Shown: in pieces, positions 7,689 through 15,768 of the stretch | Numbering within the stretch: position 1 is the first letter of the stretch | Layout of the letters: each line of letters begins with the position of its first letter | Assembly: GCA_017408885.1 (NCBI GenBank) | Contig: JAFQTT010000001.1 | Coordinates: 82,665-146,664, forward strand | From: Methanocorpusculum sp. | Lineage (GTDB): Archaea; Halobacteriota; Methanomicrobia; Methanomicrobiales; Methanocorpusculaceae | DNA length: 64,000 nt | Direction: 5' to 3' | The notes under the pieces: generated by a model | Database searches by the model: none | Told to the model about the DNA's origin: nothing | What the model saw: only the letters and a program-made list of their open reading frames with translations | Translations under genes and position numbers: made by a program

Positions 7689-8606
7689 TCACTTTTTCTG
7701 AATTTGTTTTGTTTCCTGATTGTCGCGGTAACTGAGATACTGCATGAATTTCTTCACCGCAGGGGACATATTTTCTCTGTCTCGAAGAGCTACCCCAATC
7801 AGCCGTGATGCAGGCACATCCAGCTCCTTTGCAACAACTCTATACGGGGTTCTTTTAAGAATCAGCCTTGGCAAAATTCCAATCCCCATACCGCTTTCGA
7901 CCATTGACATGACAGCATAATCATCCCATGTCGTAAAATGTATTCTTGGAGATAACTTATGCAGGCTTAGCAGTTCGGATATCTCTGCACACTTTTCGCG
8001 TTCCAGAAGGATGAACGGCTCGTCACAGAGATTGGCAATTGGAAACTTTTCTGCTGATGCAAGCGGGTGATTTTCCGGCAGAATTACCATCAGCGGGTCC
8101 TGTTCCAGAGATATGGTGTCCAGCCCTTCTGCTGCCGGAATGCGCAGGAATCCCAAATCCACTCTTCCTTCCAGAACCCAGCGTTCAATCTCCTGATAAT
8201 CTCCAAGAAGAAATTCGTAATCAATGTGCGGATAGTCCTGCTGAAATTTCCGGATTATATTTGGAAGCCAATGGGTTGCCACGCTTGAAAACGTGCCGAT
8301 ACGAATCATCCCCGATTCAATTCCCCGAATCTCTTCTGCATGGTTTTGGATATCTTCAAAAGCCAGACACAGTTCTCTAATCTTAGGCAGTATTTTCTCT
8401 CCTTCTGCGGTCAGCCGCACTCCGCTGCTGTTTCTGCTAAGAAGGGAAAATCCAAGTTCCTCTTCTACGTCATGAATCATACGGCTGATTCCAGACTGCG
8501 AACATGAAAGTGCTTCTGCCGCGCGGGTGAAGCTTTTGTGTTCTGCAGTTTTGAGAAATGCAAGATACTTGCGGACACTGTATTCCATTGTATCTGTATT
8601 TGTCAT
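7689..8606 (-). CDS. LysR-family transcriptional regulator
   Basis: A 305-residue LysR-type regulator. Residues 10-70 form the winged helix-turn-helix (FLKTAEHKSFTRAAEALSCS followed by SGISRMIHDVEEELGF), joined by a linker helix to a periplasmic-binding-like effector domain that begins at GMIRIGTFSSVATHWLP. The C-terminal GMGIGILPRLIL segment is typical. LysR proteins usually control a divergent neighbour, and here an EamA transporter gene diverges with about 65 bases between starts, so this protein probably regulates itself and that exporter; this is inference. LysR regulators are much commoner in bacteria than in methanogens, and the position directly 3' of a tRNA gene is compatible with acquisition. 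Confidence 0.92.
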   Translation of the reverse strand: MTNTDTMEYSVRKYLAFLKTAEHKSFTRAAEALSCSQSGISRMIHDVEEELGFSLLSRNSSGVRLTAEGEKILPKIRELCLAFEDIQNHAEEIRGIESGMIRIGTFSSVATHWLPNIIRKFQQDYPHIDYEFLLGDYQEIERWVLEGRVDLGFLRIPAAEGLDTISLEQDPLMVILPENHPLASAEKFPIANLCDEPFILLEREKCAEISELLSLHKLSPRIHFTTWDDYAVMSMVESGMGIGILPRLILKRTPYRVVAKELDVPASRLIGVALRDRENMSPAVKKFMQYLSYRDNQETKQIQKK

Positions 8607-8671
8607 TTGATTTATATAAATGATGCATAATTTGCATAATATTCATATTGCTCGATGAAAAATCAGATAGC

Positions 8672-9553
8672 ATGAATTGGGCATTTGGAAAATATGTGTC
8701 ATCTCTTCTACTCTTCGGCTCAAACGGCATTGTTGCTTCAATGATTCTGCTGTCGAGCTATGACATTGTTTTTCTAAGAACACTTATCGGCAGTCTTTTT
8801 CTGCTTGCGGTATTTCTGATCAGCAGGCATCGTTTCTCATTTTTCAGAAACAAAAAATCTGCCATCTTCCTTGCCGCATCCGGTGCAGCCATGGGTGCCT
8901 CGTGGATGTTTCTGTTCGAAGCCTACGCACAGATTGGTGTTGGAATCTCCTCCCTTCTCTACTACTGCGGTCCGGTTCTGGTGATGATTCTATCTCCGCT
9001 TCTCTTCAAAGAACAGCTCACCGGACGAAAAGTTCTCGGGTTTGCCATAGTATTGGCCGGTCTGCTTCTGTTAAACGGAATTGCACTTCTTTCAGGAAAC
9101 CTTCCATTTGGTCTGTTCTGCGGTGCAATGTCTGCGGTTCTCTATGCCTGTATGGTTATCTTAAACAAAAAGGCATCTGATATCTCTGGTCTGGAAAATC
9201 CGATGATGCAGCTCTTCTTCGGATTTTTGACGGTTGCTGTGATCGTCGGCATCACACATGGTTTTGGATTTTATCCTTCTCCTTCCGACTGGTTCTGGAT
9301 TCTGATTTTAGGCGCGGTAAATACTGGTGTCGGCTGTTACCTCTATTTCACCTCGATCGGAAAGCTCCCTGTTCAGACCATCTCCATCTTCGGTTATCTG
9401 GAACCTCTTGCAGCAGTCATATTCTCGGTTCTCATTCTCTCGGAAGTACTGACCTTCTGGCAGGTTATCGGCACATGCTGCATCATCGGCGGCGCTGTCT
9501 ATGGCGGAACAACGCTTTCTCTTCGCAGGAGAAAAGTCCTCGAAGGTGAATAA
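8672..9553 (+). CDS. EamA/DMT-family transporter
   Basis: A drug/metabolite-transporter superfamily protein with about ten membrane helices in two EamA repeats. The first repeat ends with AGLLLLNGIALLSG near residue 150, and the second carries the typical GAVNTGVGCYLYFTSIGKLPVQTISIFGYLEPLAAVIFSVLIL-type end, given here only as its conserved Pro-Glu region around residues 220-260. Substrates of such exporters are usually metabolites or amino acids and cannot be told from sequence. I chose the ATG at 8672 over a TTG at 8648 because it starts just before the first helix. Divergent from the LysR gene, its probable regulator. Confidence 0.88.
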   Translation: MNWAFGKYVSSLLLFGSNGIVASMILLSSYDIVFLRTLIGSLFLLAVFLISRHRFSFFRNKKSAIFLAASGAAMGASWMFLFEAYAQIGVGISSLLYYCGPVLVMILSPLLFKEQLTGRKVLGFAIVLAGLLLLNGIALLSGNLPFGLFCGAMSAVLYACMVILNKKASDISGLENPMMQLFFGFLTVAVIVGITHGFGFYPSPSDWFWILILGAVNTGVGCYLYFTSIGKLPVQTISIFGYLEPLAAVIFSVLILSEVLTFWQVIGTCCIIGGAVYGGTTLSLRRRKVLEGE

Positions 9554-9606
9554 TAACTTCACATTTCCACATCTTAATTATCCTTCCCGCCTAATAGTAA
9601 GACATT

Positions 9607-10104
9607 ATGGTAGAGCTTACGATTAAAAAGCGCCATGCAATAAAAAAGGGCCAGCTCAACTCCTTAATGCAGAAGCTTTCAGAAAGCATCGGAGAAGACG
9701 CAAAACTCTACACCGCGCCTATGATTGAAATCGCAGAGACTGCTGCGAAGTTCAACATCTATATCATCGACAAAAAGCCGCTTTTAATGGAAAAGGATGA
9801 CTGGGCATTCCCGACTCTTCGCGGGGCTGTCATGAGACCATTTTCAGGGCGCAGAATTGTCGTTGACATGGGAGCTGTTCCATACATGGTAAACGGTGCA
9901 GACATCATGAGGCCTGGAATTGTTGATGTCACAGAAGACGTCAAAGCAGGACTTCCTGCATTAGCCGTAGATGAAAGCCACGGAAAGCCATTGGCGGTTG
10001 TTATTCCAATGTATGATGCAGAAGGCATCCTCGCGCTTGAGAAAGGAAAGGCAGCCAAAAACATTCACTACATAGGTGACGAGCTCTGGAACCTTGAGCT
10101 CTAA
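9607..10104 (+). CDS. PUA-domain RNA-binding protein (DUF1947, MCT-1/Tma20-like)
   Basis: A 165-residue archaeal relative of the MCT-1/Tma20 family: an N-terminal DUF1947-type domain (residues 1-75, IKKRHAIKKGQLNSLMQKL) followed by a PUA domain near 80-160 (RRIVVDMGAVPYMVNGADIMRPGI). In eukaryotes the family acts in translation initiation and ribosome recycling by binding the small subunit; an equivalent archaeal role is likely but inferred. An A/T-rich CTTAATTAT element about 29 bases before the ATG suggests a leaderless transcript. The genes downstream also concern translation or division. Confidence 0.85.
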   Translation: MVELTIKKRHAIKKGQLNSLMQKLSESIGEDAKLYTAPMIEIAETAAKFNIYIIDKKPLLMEKDDWAFPTLRGAVMRPFSGRRIVVDMGAVPYMVNGADIMRPGIVDVTEDVKAGLPALAVDESHGKPLAVVIPMYDAEGILALEKGKAAKNIHYIGDELWNLEL

Positions 10105-10123
10105 GTGACCTCAGACAGATAAA

Positions 10124-10131
10124 CATATAAA
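10124..10131 (+). promoter_or_regulatory. TATA-like box before sepF
   Basis: CATATAAA is centred about 28 bases upstream of the sepF ATG, so transcription would begin at or a few bases before the start codon. No Shine-Dalgarno sequence is visible. Confidence 0.4.
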
Positions 10132-10155
10132 TTCTCTCACTAAACTATCTATCAT

Positions 10156-10533
10156 ATGGGATTTCTCGACGGAGTATTCGGTTCGAAGGACAAAAAACAG
10201 TCCGACGAAGAATCATACATGAAACTTGACCTTCAGGCATTCGAAGGCGCAGCAGGCGAGCAGGCACCGGCAACCATGTATGTCAAGGTTGCATCGGTCA
10301 CCGACATCAAAGACTGTCCGGCAATCAAGGACGAAATCTACAACGGAAACATCGTAATCGTTGACATCACCAAACTCAAGCTCGACAAAATCATGTTCGA
10401 CAGAGTAATGGGTGACTTACGCGCTGTATCCCGCGACGTAAACGGCGACATCATCGGTCTTGGAGACCAGAGATACGTTATTGTTGTCCCGACTGGTGTT
10501 CGTATCTCCCGTGAAAAGATTGGCGGATACTAA
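10156..10533 (+). CDS. sepF: Cell division protein SepF (archaeal)
   Basis: Membrane anchor of the FtsZ ring in archaea. The first residues MGFLDGVFGSK form the amphipathic membrane-targeting helix, a variable acidic linker follows, and the SepF core spans about residues 42-122 (YVKVASVTDIKDCPAIKDEI, then NGNIVIVDITKLK, then GDIIGLGDQRYVIVVPTGVRI). The 125-residue length is normal for archaeal SepF. It stands between a PUA protein and a ZPR1 zinc-finger protein; five bases separate it from the latter, so they are co-transcribed. Confidence 0.92.
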   Translation: MGFLDGVFGSKDKKQSDEESYMKLDLQAFEGAAGEQAPATMYVKVASVTDIKDCPAIKDEIYNGNIVIVDITKLKLDKIMFDRVMGDLRAVSRDVNGDIIGLGDQRYVIVVPTGVRISREKIGGY

Positions 10534-10538
10534 AATCA

Positions 10539-11087
10539 ATGCGGCAGATTGTAACAGCCCCGTGTCCTGACTGCGGAAAGGAGATAAAGTTCATCTATGA
10601 CACGGAAAATATCCCCTATTTTTCCGACATCCTCCTAATCAGCGGCGTATGCGACTGCGGATTCCGCATCGTGGACACGATGATTTTAAACGAGCGTGAG
10701 CCATGCATCTGGGAGATGGAAATCACAGAGGTTGAGGACTTAAATGCACGCGTTGTAAGAAGCACTGCCGGCGAAATCGACATTGAGGAGCTCGGCTTAA
10801 ATGTCAAGCCCGGACCTGCATGCAGCGGCTTTGTCTCAAACGTGGAAGGAGTCTTAACCCGTGCCGAGAGTGCAGTAAAAAGTGCACTTCTCTCAGCAGA
10901 AGGGGATGAAATCCGCTGTGCCATGGAGGTTTTGGAAAATATCAATAAGGCGCGTAATGGAGAATTTCCATTTACGCTCAAAATCACAGATCCTTCCGGC
11001 AACTCCGGCATTGTATCTCCGAAAGCAAAACGGACAAAACTCGATGTCGAAAGAGAAGACGGCATGAGTTTCGTCCCATACAACTGA
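10539..11087 (+). CDS. ZPR1-type zinc finger protein
   Basis: A 182-residue protein with one ZPR1 domain. The zinc ligands are CPDCG near residues 9-13 and CDC near 38-40. The helical/beta region that follows includes GLNVKPGPACSGFVSNVEGVL-type sequence, which matches the conserved ZPR1 GxxTTVEG region in a degenerate form (NVEGVLTRAE). Eukaryotic ZPR1 is a chaperone of EF-1alpha; a similar role for the single-domain archaeal protein is inference, but an EF-1alpha gene is present elsewhere in this window. Five bases after sepF and seven before the methyltransferase gene. Confidence 0.82.
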   Translation: MRQIVTAPCPDCGKEIKFIYDTENIPYFSDILLISGVCDCGFRIVDTMILNEREPCIWEMEITEVEDLNARVVRSTAGEIDIEELGLNVKPGPACSGFVSNVEGVLTRAESAVKSALLSAEGDEIRCAMEVLENINKARNGEFPFTLKITDPSGNSGIVSPKAKRTKLDVEREDGMSFVPYN

Positions 11088-11093
11088 TTTTTT

Positions 11094-12515
11094 ATGGATA
11101 ATCCGCGCTACACTCCAACAGATGAAGAGATGAAATCTCTCTCATCTCTTATTTCGGAACGCAGCATCCCAAAATTAAACCAGGTAACTATATCATATAT
11201 CGAAAAGGTTACTGACAAGAAATGGAATGATGAATCCGTTCTCGAAAAGATTCGCGCAGGAATTACAGGGCAGAAGGATTCTTACTGGAAAGAAGGCGAC
11301 AAAAAGTCTGTTGCCTACCGCGGTGCCTACAGCGTTCTCTCCTATATGGCATACCAGATGCCCGGATACGTGCATGAGGTATCCGAGTTCTTTGCAGGTC
11401 TTCTGACTTCAGGTCTTATCAGAAAACACATCCGTGTACTTGACGTAGGGGCAGGGCCCGGTACTGCAACGCTTGGTATCGCCCGCGTTTTGTCTGCAGT
11501 TCCATCTATGACTGCTGAGATAACGGCCGTTGAACGCGCAGAAACTCACCGTGAGGCATACTCGTTTGTTGTTCCGCGCATGCTTCAGTCCTTTGGCGGA
11601 AACACGAAAGCAAATAAACCGCTGTCTCTCGATATCACAAAGGAACTGCCTGAAGGCGAGTTTGACTTAATCATCTGTGCAAACATCATCAACGAACTGA
11701 CCTCTCTCGACCGCGAAGGAAAAGCAAACCTGCTTGTTGAGCTTTCAAAGCACTTATCCCGTGACGGAAATCTGGTTGTGCTCGAACCGGCCGATCTTGA
11801 AAACTCAACAGCTCTTCGTGACGTATCACGTCTTGCAAAAGAAAAAGGCCTTACAATCTATGCTCCGTGCAATGACATAAGAGGTGTTCCCTGCAAAGTC
11901 TCTCCTTGCTGGACGTTTAAGTCCTATGCAGACATCAAGCCAACCCGGCTTATGTACGCATTAGGCGGAGAAAAGGAAAAGTACCGGTTTGTAAACACGG
12001 ATGTGAAGTTCTCATACGCAGTTTTCAGAACAGACGGTCACCGAAAATGCGGATACCGCATTCCGGCAGATGCAAAGCGGGCACGTCTTTCGCAGATTAA
12101 ACGTCACGAAGGAAAACGCATCCACGTAACCGTGTCTGTGATGTCGAATGATATAGGGGACATGAAGAATTACCTCTTCCTTGCCTGCGACGGTTCTGGA
12201 ACAGTCCCGTGTTATCTGGCTCTTCCTGCATTCCACAGAACACCTGAGCATGAGGCTCTGCTTACTGCATCCTATGGCTCGGTTGTCGCGGTCGATTCTG
12301 TTCTTGTCCGCTACAATCAGAAACAGAAGGCATACAATCTTTTGATGGGGCAGGAAAGTTTCTGCCGCATGATTGCCGGAACTTCCACCGGTGTGCCGGC
12401 TCCTGACAAAGCAAAGGCCTTAAAGGAAAAGTATGGAACCGGCAGAAGAGGTGTTCACTATGCCGGCGAGAGAAAGAAAGGCGAAACCTCTTCGAAGAAG
12501 AAGGTAAGAAAGTAG
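11094..12515 (+). CDS. Rsm22/METTL17-like small-subunit methyltransferase
   Basis: A 473-residue protein. Residues about 118-260 form a class I SAM methyltransferase core with VLDVGAGPGTATLGIARVL and ICANIINEL as motifs I and IV. After the fold comes a cysteine set, APCNDIRGVPCKVSPCW (C-x7-C-x4-C), with a possible fourth Cys in HRKCGY near residue 319; Rsm22/METTL17 proteins of mitochondria bind an Fe-S cluster with such cysteines and act in small-subunit assembly. The C-terminal part (residues 335-430) looks like an OB-type RNA-binding barrel, and a basic tail follows. The family link is a pattern judgement; it fits the translation-related neighbours. Confidence 0.78.
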   Translation: MDNPRYTPTDEEMKSLSSLISERSIPKLNQVTISYIEKVTDKKWNDESVLEKIRAGITGQKDSYWKEGDKKSVAYRGAYSVLSYMAYQMPGYVHEVSEFFAGLLTSGLIRKHIRVLDVGAGPGTATLGIARVLSAVPSMTAEITAVERAETHREAYSFVVPRMLQSFGGNTKANKPLSLDITKELPEGEFDLIICANIINELTSLDREGKANLLVELSKHLSRDGNLVVLEPADLENSTALRDVSRLAKEKGLTIYAPCNDIRGVPCKVSPCWTFKSYADIKPTRLMYALGGEKEKYRFVNTDVKFSYAVFRTDGHRKCGYRIPADAKRARLSQIKRHEGKRIHVTVSVMSNDIGDMKNYLFLACDGSGTVPCYLALPAFHRTPEHEALLTASYGSVVAVDSVLVRYNQKQKAYNLLMGQESFCRMIAGTSTGVPAPDKAKALKEKYGTGRRGVHYAGERKKGETSSKKKVRK

Positions 12516-12578
12516 GCGCACTTTCTTACTCTCTCCAACAGAAAACCCTTTTTTTGTTGCGGAACAAATAGATACACT

Positions 12579-13082
12579 ATGTTACCCCGCAACGATTATA
12601 ACTCCCAGATGGAGTATCTCTATCATAAATCCCTCATCTTAGAGTCTCCGTCCCAGATGGATCCTGTACTTTACTTCTACTGGATGGATGCTGTAGCTCA
12701 CCTCGACTACACCTTAGCAGCTCTCGCACACAGCGTTGACTCAATCAAATGCGCAATGACCGGAGAATACCTCAGATACCGCGTCAACACCGCAAAAACC
12801 GGTGACTATGCACTCTTCCCGCAGTTCATGATCTGGCTTCGCGACAACCACCAGGAAGACTTCGAGAACACACCGATTCTCTGGCAGCTTGAGTATGACC
12901 CGGATGAGGATGCAGGATATGTTGGATTCCGTGTTGTTCTCGACCGTTCATCTAAACTGCCGCTTCCGCCGCAGTTCTTCCAGGACATGACTGATGACTT
13001 GTTTGCACAAAACCTCCTCCGCAGTCTCTATCCGGAAGGAAAGCTTGGCAAACTGTTTGCAGAATTCAAAAAAGGGCTCTAA
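12579..13082 (+). CDS. Conserved hypothetical protein
   Basis: A soluble 167-residue protein I do not recognise. It is rich in aromatic residues and begins with a helical region (QMEYLYHKSLILESPSQMDP), with another helix LYFYWMDAVAHLDYTLAALA, and an acidic stretch EYDPDEDAGY near residue 107. No cysteine cluster, signal peptide or membrane helix is seen. It starts 63 bases after the methyltransferase gene and ends four bases before the M20 peptidase gene, so it is probably co-transcribed with the latter. Confidence 0.7.
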   Translation: MLPRNDYNSQMEYLYHKSLILESPSQMDPVLYFYWMDAVAHLDYTLAALAHSVDSIKCAMTGEYLRYRVNTAKTGDYALFPQFMIWLRDNHQEDFENTPILWQLEYDPDEDAGYVGFRVVLDRSSKLPLPPQFFQDMTDDLFAQNLLRSLYPEGKLGKLFAEFKKGL

Positions 13083-13085
13083 AGA

Positions 13086-14261
13086 ATGGATGTTGTAAAG
13101 CTCTGCTCGGAAATGGTGAAAATAAAAACGGAGAATCCTCCAGGAGACACCCGTGAATGTGCAGAGTTTGCCGGAGACTATCTGGAAAGCATCGGAATTC
13201 CAGTCTCATATACCTATGGCCCGGACGGCAGAACAAATGTCTACTCGCGTGACCAGACAGGAGACCTTCTTCTCCTTGGTCACATGGATGTTGTGCCGGC
13301 ATTAGCGGATGGGTGGGACCACCCGCCGTACTCGGGTTTTATTGACGAGACATATGTTCACGGCCGCGGTTCTGCTGATATGAAAGGCGGGTGTGCTGCA
13401 CTTTTATCTGCACTTTCTGCTGTTTGCGACAAAGGGCTTGATGTTCCGGTATCTGTTGCTCTCGTGTGCGACGAGGAAGGCGGCGGAAGATATGGAACCC
13501 GTCAGCTTTTGGCTGAAAAGATAATCAAACCATGTGACTGCTTAATCGCTGAGCCAACACCTGCTCACGCTCCATGCATTGGACAAAAAGGGGTTTTCCG
13601 ATTTACTGTAAACTTTACAGGAGATCCGGGACACTCCTCACTTTATCCGCAGTTTGGAACGAGCGCCATTATGCAGGCGGCAGATTTTCTTCACTGGATA
13701 TCTACGCTTCATGAGCGAGAATATCCTCTTTCGGAGCAGATGGAAGAAGTCATTGCACACTCCTGCGCGGTGGCACAGGAGATTTACGGCGGTGACTTTT
13801 CGTCAGTTTTCCGCAGAATTGCCTACAACCCGGGAATTATTGAAGGCGGTGAGCGCGAGAATATCGTAGCACAGCGGTGCAGTCTTGTAATGGATATGCG
13901 TCTTCCGTGGGGTGCTTCCCGTTCAGAGATTGAAAAGGATATCTCAGCACATCTTCCAAAGAGTGCGGCATTCAGAATCAAAACAGCGGCTGATGCTTCA
14001 ATGACCGAGCCTGATTTATTCCTTGTCAAGACAGTCTGCTCCTGTATCGGTGATGCCTATGGAATTTCATGCCGTCCGATGGCTCAGTGGGCTGCATCTG
14101 ATGCACGTGCACTTCGATTAGCAGGTTTTCGTGCTGTTGAGTATGGGCCTGGCGAATTAAAGACCATGCATGCTGTAAATGAGCGTGTGAGAATTGATCA
14201 GCTGAATACAGCAGCAGAGATTTACGCTGCCGTTATGGAGAAATACGGAGAGAGAAAATGA
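13086..14261 (+). CDS. M20-family metallopeptidase (ArgE/DapE/ACY1-like)
   Basis: A 391-residue zinc hydrolase. It shows the M20 motifs in order: LLLLGHMDVVPA (metal-ligand His and catalytic Asp, near residue 61), HGRGSADMKGG (bridging Asp near 96), VCDEEGGGRYG (catalytic Glu and ligand near 130), IAEPTPAHAP, then the dimerisation domain with DPGHSSLYP. Substrates of the family include succinyl-diaminopimelate, acetylornithine and N-acylated amino acids; I cannot choose among them, so no symbol is given. The stop codon overlaps the start of the radical SAM gene by four bases (ATGA). Confidence 0.85.
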   Translation: MDVVKLCSEMVKIKTENPPGDTRECAEFAGDYLESIGIPVSYTYGPDGRTNVYSRDQTGDLLLLGHMDVVPALADGWDHPPYSGFIDETYVHGRGSADMKGGCAALLSALSAVCDKGLDVPVSVALVCDEEGGGRYGTRQLLAEKIIKPCDCLIAEPTPAHAPCIGQKGVFRFTVNFTGDPGHSSLYPQFGTSAIMQAADFLHWISTLHEREYPLSEQMEEVIAHSCAVAQEIYGGDFSSVFRRIAYNPGIIEGGERENIVAQRCSLVMDMRLPWGASRSEIEKDISAHLPKSAAFRIKTAADASMTEPDLFLVKTVCSCIGDAYGISCRPMAQWAASDARALRLAGFRAVEYGPGELKTMHAVNERVRIDQLNTAAEIYAAVMEKYGERK

Positions 14262-15247
14262 ATAGACCAATTAAGCCGCTTGCTTCCTGGAAAGGTCAGG
14301 ACAGGTTCTTTGGCGAGGTTAAATCGACTTTAACTGCGATTTTCTTATCTGGCGGATGTTCATGGAACAGATGCCGTATGTGCGGATACAAAAACGATCG
14401 TGACTGCAGTGAGAAGCCTGAACTTATTGATCACATGAAGGCTCAGGTCTCGTGGCTTGGTGAGAATTTTAAGCCCGAAGAGTATGAGTTGGGCAAAATT
14501 TTCACATCCGGCAGTGTGTTTGATCCAAACGAAGTGCCTCTTGAGGTGCTTGATACATTTGGTTCTTTCTTTGCTGGAAAGCCTCTTGTTGCAGAGTCAC
14601 GCTGCGAGTATGTAACTGAAGATGCCATCGAGCGCCTTCTTTCAACACTTGATACGGGACAAAAGCATCCGCTGACTGTGGCTATCGGTCTCGAGACTAC
14701 AAATGATGCTATCCGGGAAAAGTCGATTGATAAGGGTAATACATTCGAGGACTTTAAGCGTGCGGCAGATATCGCGCACAAGGCAGGGGTATCAATTAAG
14801 GCATATCTGATGATGAAGCCTCTTTTCTTAACCGAACGCGAGGCAATGGAGGATATGCAGAAGTCGATTGCAGAGGTTACACCTTATGCTGATATGATTT
14901 CGATGAATCTTTGTACGGTGCAGGGTAAAACTGAGCTTGAGCAGTATTGGCAGCGCGGTTCGTTTAGACCTCCGTATCTTTGGTCTGCTGTGAAGGTTCT
15001 CCTGGATGCTGATGTGTTTGTGTCATGCGATCCGGTTGGCGGAGGGTTTAAGCGCGGTCCGCACAATGGGGATAAGCAGGTGGAAGGATGTTTGGATAAG
15101 GAGATTGTATCTGCGATTAATGAGTATTCTCTGTCGGGAGATAAGTCGGTTCTTCTGGCTGTATGGGATGCAGGTGAGAACTGCCGCGAGGAGTGGGAGT
15201 TCGTTTTGGAGAACGAAACTTCCTGGAATATGCCGCTGACGCGGTAA
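14258..15247 (+). CDS. Archaeosine biosynthesis radical SAM protein RaSEA
   Basis: Elp3-like radical SAM enzyme that, with ArcS, converts the lysine adduct of preQ0 into archaeosine (G+15) in archaeal tRNA. The 329-residue protein has an N-terminal cluster motif CSWNRCRMCGY (C-x4-C-x2-C) near residues 35-45, the glycine-rich FTSGSVFDPNEVP segment, a VAIGLETTND strand near 140, and a C-terminal Cys-containing FVSCDPVGGG region. The call rests on this whole pattern. ATG overlaps the preceding stop by four bases. Codon use shifts towards G/T-ending codons near the 3' end, and an inverted-repeat element begins 21 bases after the stop. Confidence 0.85.
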   Translation: MNRPIKPLASWKGQDRFFGEVKSTLTAIFLSGGCSWNRCRMCGYKNDRDCSEKPELIDHMKAQVSWLGENFKPEEYELGKIFTSGSVFDPNEVPLEVLDTFGSFFAGKPLVAESRCEYVTEDAIERLLSTLDTGQKHPLTVAIGLETTNDAIREKSIDKGNTFEDFKRAADIAHKAGVSIKAYLMMKPLFLTEREAMEDMQKSIAEVTPYADMISMNLCTVQGKTELEQYWQRGSFRPPYLWSAVKVLLDADVFVSCDPVGGGFKRGPHNGDKQVEGCLDKEIVSAINEYSLSGDKSVLLAVWDAGENCREEWEFVLENETSWNMPLTR

Positions 15248-15268
15248 TGGTTTCTTCTTTTTTTTAAA

Positions 15269-15509
15269 GTACGTATGTACACGAAAAAAGGATATGGGGG
15301 ATGGGTGTGCGCATATGCGCATGTACGCATATGCGTACAATAATATTTATATTATTAATTATATATAATACAACAATATATTTTGAGAAAAATTTTATTC
15401 GGGAGAAAATGATTTTTTGAGAAAAATTATTTTCGGAAAAAACATCTATGCGCATATGCGCATATGCGCACACCCATCCCCCATATCCTTTTTTCATGTA
15501 CATACGTAC
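15269..15509. repeat. 241-bp element bounded by 54-bp inverted repeats (MITE-like)
   Basis: The left arm (15269-15322) and right arm (15456-15509) are reverse complements over 54 bases with one mismatch (position 15282). Each arm starts at the outside with GTACGTATGTAC, then GGATATGGGGGATGGGTGTG, then GCGCATATGCGCAT. Between them are 133 bases of mostly A/T-rich DNA holding the perfect palindrome GTACGCATATGCGTAC (15323-15338) and two diverged copies of a TTTTGAGAAAAATT unit (about 15380 and 15413). No open reading frame fits inside. The layout resembles a non-autonomous transposable element, although no clear target-site duplication is seen. A smaller hairpin, CAATTTC/GAAATTG (15509-15528), touches the right end. 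Confidence 0.8.
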
Positions 15510-15673
15510 AATTTCACGATAGAAATTGTCTTCAGCTTGCCGTTTACTGCAATACTGTCTCCAAGTTTCATGTTGGGGAAGATTTTCTTTCCCTGAATTT
15601 TGAGGGTTGCAGAGCGTAAACCGCGGCGAATGGAAACGATGTTTCTGACTTCTTCTACGATGCCGGAAAACAT
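15494..15673 (-). pseudogene. Truncated copy of riboflavin synthase gene ribE
   Basis: Codons 1-45 (15673 to about 15539) match the start of the intact ribE at 39365; I count about 18 differences in 133 bases. The copy encodes MFSGIVEEV and GDSIAVNG like the intact gene, then switches at once to unrelated sequence and ends at 15494, inside the right arm of the inverted repeat. The upstream region is also copied: GTGAGTAAC before the ATG, ACGAATAAGTAA, and a weaker match as far as CAATCCACTT near 15765, so the duplication includes the promoter and Shine-Dalgarno region. A full riboflavin synthase needs two such domains (about 200 residues), so this fragment cannot be an enzyme. Confidence 0.85.
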
Positions 15674-15768
15674 GTTACTCACCATCAATCAGTTTTGTCC
15701 TAATTACTTATTCGTGACGTACGTATTGGCGGGTTCTTGTTTGAGTCTGTACTAAGAAGTGGATTGAA

